From UBA1723 sp045641065 (GTDB lineage Bacteria; Bacteroidota; Bacteroidia; Bacteroidales; Paludibacteraceae): 25,445 nucleotides of DNA. Position numbers and translations under genes: made by a program. The notes under the pieces were generated by a model that had not been told where the DNA came from, did not search any database, and saw nothing but the letters and a program-made list of their open reading frames with translations. The stretch spans positions 1-25,445 of the forward strand of contig JAZUGF010000021.1 of NCBI GenBank assembly GCA_045641065.1, in the 5' to 3' direction. This document shows, piece after piece, positions 23,849-25,445 of the stretch; positions within the stretch are counted from its first letter, which is position 1; the number at the start of each line of letters is the position of its first letter.

Positions 23849-23918
23849 ATTTTAGACGCTCGCCCTTGCGGGCTCGCGATATAGGGTGGGTTAGGGCGTT
23901 CCGCCCTTAACAATCCTC
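23849..23918 (-). repeat. Two-hairpin extragenic repeat, copy 3, inside the ars operon
   Basis: Read on the minus strand it has hairpin A as AGGGCG-GAA-CGCCCT and hairpin B as CGC-GA-GCCC-GCAA-GGGC-GA-GCG (23857-23878). It is the most intact copy and fills the arsF-arsG gap, so it would be transcribed in the orientation that gives the GNRA loop and facing GA mismatches. It may attenuate transcription or protect the upstream arsR-proximal mRNA. Confidence 0.85.
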
Positions 23919-23935
23919 ATTTATTGATGCCAACT

Positions 23936-24406
23936 TTATTTGATAGTTGCCAAAACCTTCTCTTTGACAACTCTCTTAAACTCAGTGGCATTGCTTCTTG
24001 CGTTGGCGAAAGCAAAATTTGTCAGATTCTCCACAGTCTCATTCTTGCCAGGGTTAGCTACGAGAACCAAAGAAGAGAAAGTCACTTTGTACTTCTTTGC
24101 AATCTCTTTGCCCTCATCTGTAGATATGTCAACGACACTCATCTTCACGTTGTTGGCTGCCACCTGAGCTGCCAAGTCTTCTTCCATCAACGCTTTTGTC
24201 TCATTCTCAATCGCAACGCAAGTAGCACAACGTTGTTTGCCATGGAAATAGATGACCTCCACTTGCTCTGCGTTCGTGATAGGTGTTGATGAGACTTGCT
24301 CAGTTGTCGCATTGTTCTTGTTGCAACATGATTTTTTATTGCTGCAACATTGTGCGGTTGCCATGATGCTGATTCCAAGCATCAATATTGAAATTGTCTT
24401 TTTCAT
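23936..24406 (-). CDS. arsF: ArsF-family exported thioredoxin-like protein
   Basis: The 156-residue protein has a signal peptide probably cleaved at TA|Q (residue 19), giving a mature N terminus QCCSNKKSCCNKNN with two CC pairs (C20/C21, C27/C28). A thioredoxin-like domain follows, with the redox motif RCATC (C60, C63) after VEVIYFHGK. I recall this FHGK..CATC pattern as the family annotated as the ArsF subunit of an aromatic (nitrophenyl) arsenical reductase; the name rests on recall and on position. It is 9 nt after arsE and precedes arsG, the arsE-arsF-arsG order. The lipobox rule is not met (Q precedes the first Cys), so a soluble periplasmic protein is more likely than a lipoprotein. Confidence 0.7.
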   Translation of the reverse strand: MKKTISILMLGISIMATAQCCSNKKSCCNKNNATTEQVSSTPITNAEQVEVIYFHGKQRCATCVAIENETKALMEEDLAAQVAANNVKMSVVDISTDEGKEIAKKYKVTFSSLVLVANPGKNETVENLTNFAFANARSNATEFKRVVKEKVLATIK

Positions 24407-24415
24407 AAACGAATC

Positions 24416-24649
24416 TTATTTAGTCAACAATGCTTTTACCTCGTCGTAAGAAAGTTTTCCCTTTGCCGCTACCTTCTCATCAATCACCAATGCTGGCAAC
24501 GACATCACGTTGTAAGCCATGATATTCATGATGTCCTCTTCTTTAACGACTTTTACATCCAATCCAAGATCAGCCACTACCTTTCCGACTGTCTCGTATA
24601 ATGCTTTGCATCCTGCACAACCTGTGCCTAAAACTTTAATCTCTTTCAT
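24416..24649 (-). CDS. ArsE-like small thioredoxin-family protein
   Basis: The 77-residue cytoplasmic protein is a compact thioredoxin/glutaredoxin-like fold of the TM0996/MTH895 type. It starts MKEIKVLGTGCAGCKALYE with the redox pair C11-AG-C14 near the N terminus and has the cis-Pro loop in NVMSLPALVIDEK. It is the first gene of the ars structural operon, preceded by a palindrome matching the one over the arsR promoter, and is followed 9 nt later by arsF. By position it corresponds to arsE of arsEFG, but small thioredoxins of this type also occur in ars operons as generic electron donors, so I leave the symbol blank. Confidence 0.8.
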   Translation of the reverse strand: MKEIKVLGTGCAGCKALYETVGKVVADLGLDVKVVKEEDIMNIMAYNVMSLPALVIDEKVAAKGKLSYDEVKALLTK

Positions 24650-24677
24650 ATCTTATGAATTTTATTGTTATTTGTAA

Positions 24678-24693
24678 TTCGTAAAACTACGAA
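24678..24693 (-). promoter_or_regulatory. Candidate ArsR operator upstream of arsE
   Basis: TTCGTAAAACTACGAA is a palindrome with two perfect 6-base arms (TTCGTA/TACGAA) around 4 bases. It matches the site over the arsR promoter at 14 of 16 positions. On the minus strand it contains TAGTTTTA (24682-24689), one base off the TAnnTTTG -7 box, at 29 nt from the arsE start, so binding would block a promoter for arsE. A second A/T palindrome, TTTATTT-GCT-AAATAAA, adjoins it (24695-24711). Confidence 0.6.
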
Positions 24694-24737
24694 CTTTATT
24701 TGCTAAATAAAAGGGATTGCATATAATCCCTGTTTTT

Positions 24738-24797
24738 GAAGACGCGAGAACAAGAAGACGCGAAATCTATGAAGACGCGAGATCTCGCGTCTCTACG
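24738..24797. repeat. GAAGACGCGARA direct repeats plus a 20-base palindrome after arsR
   Basis: GAAGACGCGARA occurs three times (24738-24749, 24754-24765, 24771-24782). The last copy runs into its own inverse, making the perfect palindrome AGACGCGAGATCTCGCGTCT (24773-24792). It begins 10 nt past the arsR stop and may act as a barrier between arsR and arsE. The element recurs at 3932-3957. Confidence 0.85.
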
Positions 24798-24802
24798 GAT
24801 TT

Positions 24803-25141
24803 CTATTGTTGGTCGCTACAACAATCGCCTCCCGTTTTGCAGACGCATTGTCCAAGGAATTCGCCGAACAATTCACGAGCCAGACGCCAGTTTTCCTTGT
24901 TGATACAGTATTTCACTTTTGGAGCTTCGATCTCACCTTGTATCAACCCTGCCTCTTTCAAAGCGGTAAGATGCTGGGAGACTGTTGCTTTGGCTATTGG
25001 CAACTCCTCGTTGATCTCACCGAAGTAGCAAGTCTCCTGTTTTGCCAGGAAATCACAAATAGCGATTCTTGCCGGGTGACCGAGAGCCTTAGCAAATTTT
25101 GCTAATAATTCCTGCTTTATCGTGTAATCTGATGTTGCCAT
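24803..25141 (-). CDS. arsR: ArsR-family arsenic-responsive repressor
   Basis: The 112-residue winged-helix protein has the ArsR opening FAKALGHPARIAICDFL (16-32), the recognition helix AKATVSQHLTALKEAGLI (50-67) and the wing EIEAPKVKYCIN. ArsR repressors leave DNA when they bind arsenite. The classic ELCVCDL sensor of E. coli ArsR is missing; the matching region reads EELPIAKAT with no Cys. Instead the C terminus has C99-V-C101 and C107-C108 (QCVCKTGGDCCSDQQ), a likely relocated sensor; C29, C38 and C79 are also present. It is the first gene of the island and probably controls both its own promoter and the arsE promoter. Confidence 0.93.
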   Translation of the reverse strand: MATSDYTIKQELLAKFAKALGHPARIAICDFLAKQETCYFGEINEELPIAKATVSQHLTALKEAGLIQGEIEAPKVKYCINKENWRLARELFGEFLGQCVCKTGGDCCSDQQ

Positions 25142-25163
25142 TATTTGTCTTGAATGTTTTATG

Positions 25164-25179
25164 TTCGCAAAATTACGAA
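25164..25179 (-). promoter_or_regulatory. Candidate ArsR operator over the arsR promoter
   Basis: TTCGCAAAATTACGAA is a partial palindrome (12 of 16 positions symmetric, TTCG/CGAA ends intact) that covers the whole -7 box. It differs from the arsE-proximal site at only two positions, so both fit one repressor. Confidence 0.6.
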
Positions 25180-25198
25180 TAATGATTTGATATGCAAG
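25168..25198 (-). promoter_or_regulatory. Promoter of arsR
   Basis: On the minus strand TAATTTTG (25168-25175) matches TAnnTTTG exactly, and CTTG (25195-25198), one base off TTTG, lies 19 nt upstream. The leader to the ATG at 25141 would be about 20 nt. Confidence 0.6.
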
Positions 25199-25307
25199 AA
25201 AAATAACGATATTTTTTGTGTGGAATGTTCGTGAACGTATGATTTTCGTAAAATGAGTAGTAAGTTTTCATACTGCATTACTTGCTCTTATTTTATAAAT
25301 CAAAAAA

Positions 25308-25445
25308 GAGGGTGTATCAAAACTCAATTTATAAAAAATCAAACTATCAAAATGTAAGTTGATTTTTAATTTCGCCAAAAATATAGTCGTTTCAGAGACT
25401 TAACTGTAATTTTTAAGTTCTGAAACGGCTTTATTCATATAAAAA
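25308..25445. mobile_element. Possible end of an insertion sequence, cut by the window edge
   Basis: GAGGGTGTATCAAAACT (25308-25324) resembles terminal inverted repeats I recall from IS1182-type elements (GAGGGTGTCTCAAAA-like). Further in, CGTTTCAGAGACTTAA (25388-25403) and TTAAGTTCTGAAACG (25413-25427) form a long hairpin with one bulged base, which could be the terminator of a transposase gene lying beyond the window. No coding sequence is visible in 25181-25445, and the other end is not in view. The stretch between the arsR promoter and 25308 holds only A/T-rich DNA with a small GTTCGTGAAC palindrome (25228-25237). Confidence 0.3.

Noticed and set aside
23560..23913. Frame encoding a peptide that begins with RAERPNPPYIASPQGRAS
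   Set aside because: Its start is the two-hairpin repeat and the rest is arsG in another frame; such peptides are a common by-product of this repeat.
24717..25028. Plus-strand frame of 103 codons
   Set aside because: It reads through the GAAGACGCGAGA repeat and antisense to arsR.

Overview
The window looks like chromosomal DNA from a member of the Bacteroidales, most likely outside Bacteroides sensu stricto because it carries type IX secretion (T9SS) cargo and partners. The signs are Bacteroidota-type promoters (TTTG, about 20 nt, TAnnTTTG), signal peptides cleaved before Gln (..A|Q), an ExbB/ExbD cluster with two ExbDs, a PorP/SprF protein, a T9SS type B sorting domain and a GH53 galactanase. 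No rRNA, tRNA or CRISPR array was found. All confident genes are on the minus strand except one small membrane protein on the plus strand.

Layout, left to right (transcription mostly runs right to left). 1-1810: a GGGtGRT-family protein cut by the window edge, preceded by its NifU-like scaffold partner and a good promoter. 1811-2091: non-coding DNA with inverted repeats and a terminator. 2092-3981: a secreted GH53 endo-galactanase whose signal peptide is partly encoded by a short repeat. 4034-7989: an energy-transduction block (ExbB, a four-TM protein, two ExbDs, terminator, an unknown cytoplasmic protein, and a protein with two TonB C-terminal domains). 8214-13539: ispF, then, across a (ACGAAR)16 minisatellite, an MBOAT O-acyltransferase and two SGNH-hydrolase-like proteins, a likely O-acylation system for an exported glycan. 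13540-14649: an accessory pocket in which a lone plus-strand membrane gene lies between inverted copies of a two-hairpin repeat. 14650-20411: a three-gene T9SS type B module of giant adhesin-like protein, OmpA/PD40 protein and PorP/SprF protein. 20588-25180: an arsenic-resistance island, arsR, arsE, arsF, arsG, arsC, acr3 and an ArsP-type permease. 25181-25445: non-coding, possibly the edge of an insertion sequence.

The ars island appears to combine inorganic arsenic handling (ArsC reduces arsenate, Acr3 exports arsenite) with genes related to ArsEFG and ArsP, which in other bacteria are linked to aromatic and methylated arsenicals. Two near-identical palindromes, one covering the arsR -7 box and one upstream of arsE, suggest ArsR controls both transcripts. 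The most unusual non-coding features are the repeat families: a two-hairpin element in three copies with compensatory base changes, an ACGAAA-type hexamer repeat in two places, and a GAAGACGCGAGA palindrome that occurs after arsR and inside the GH53 signal-peptide codons.
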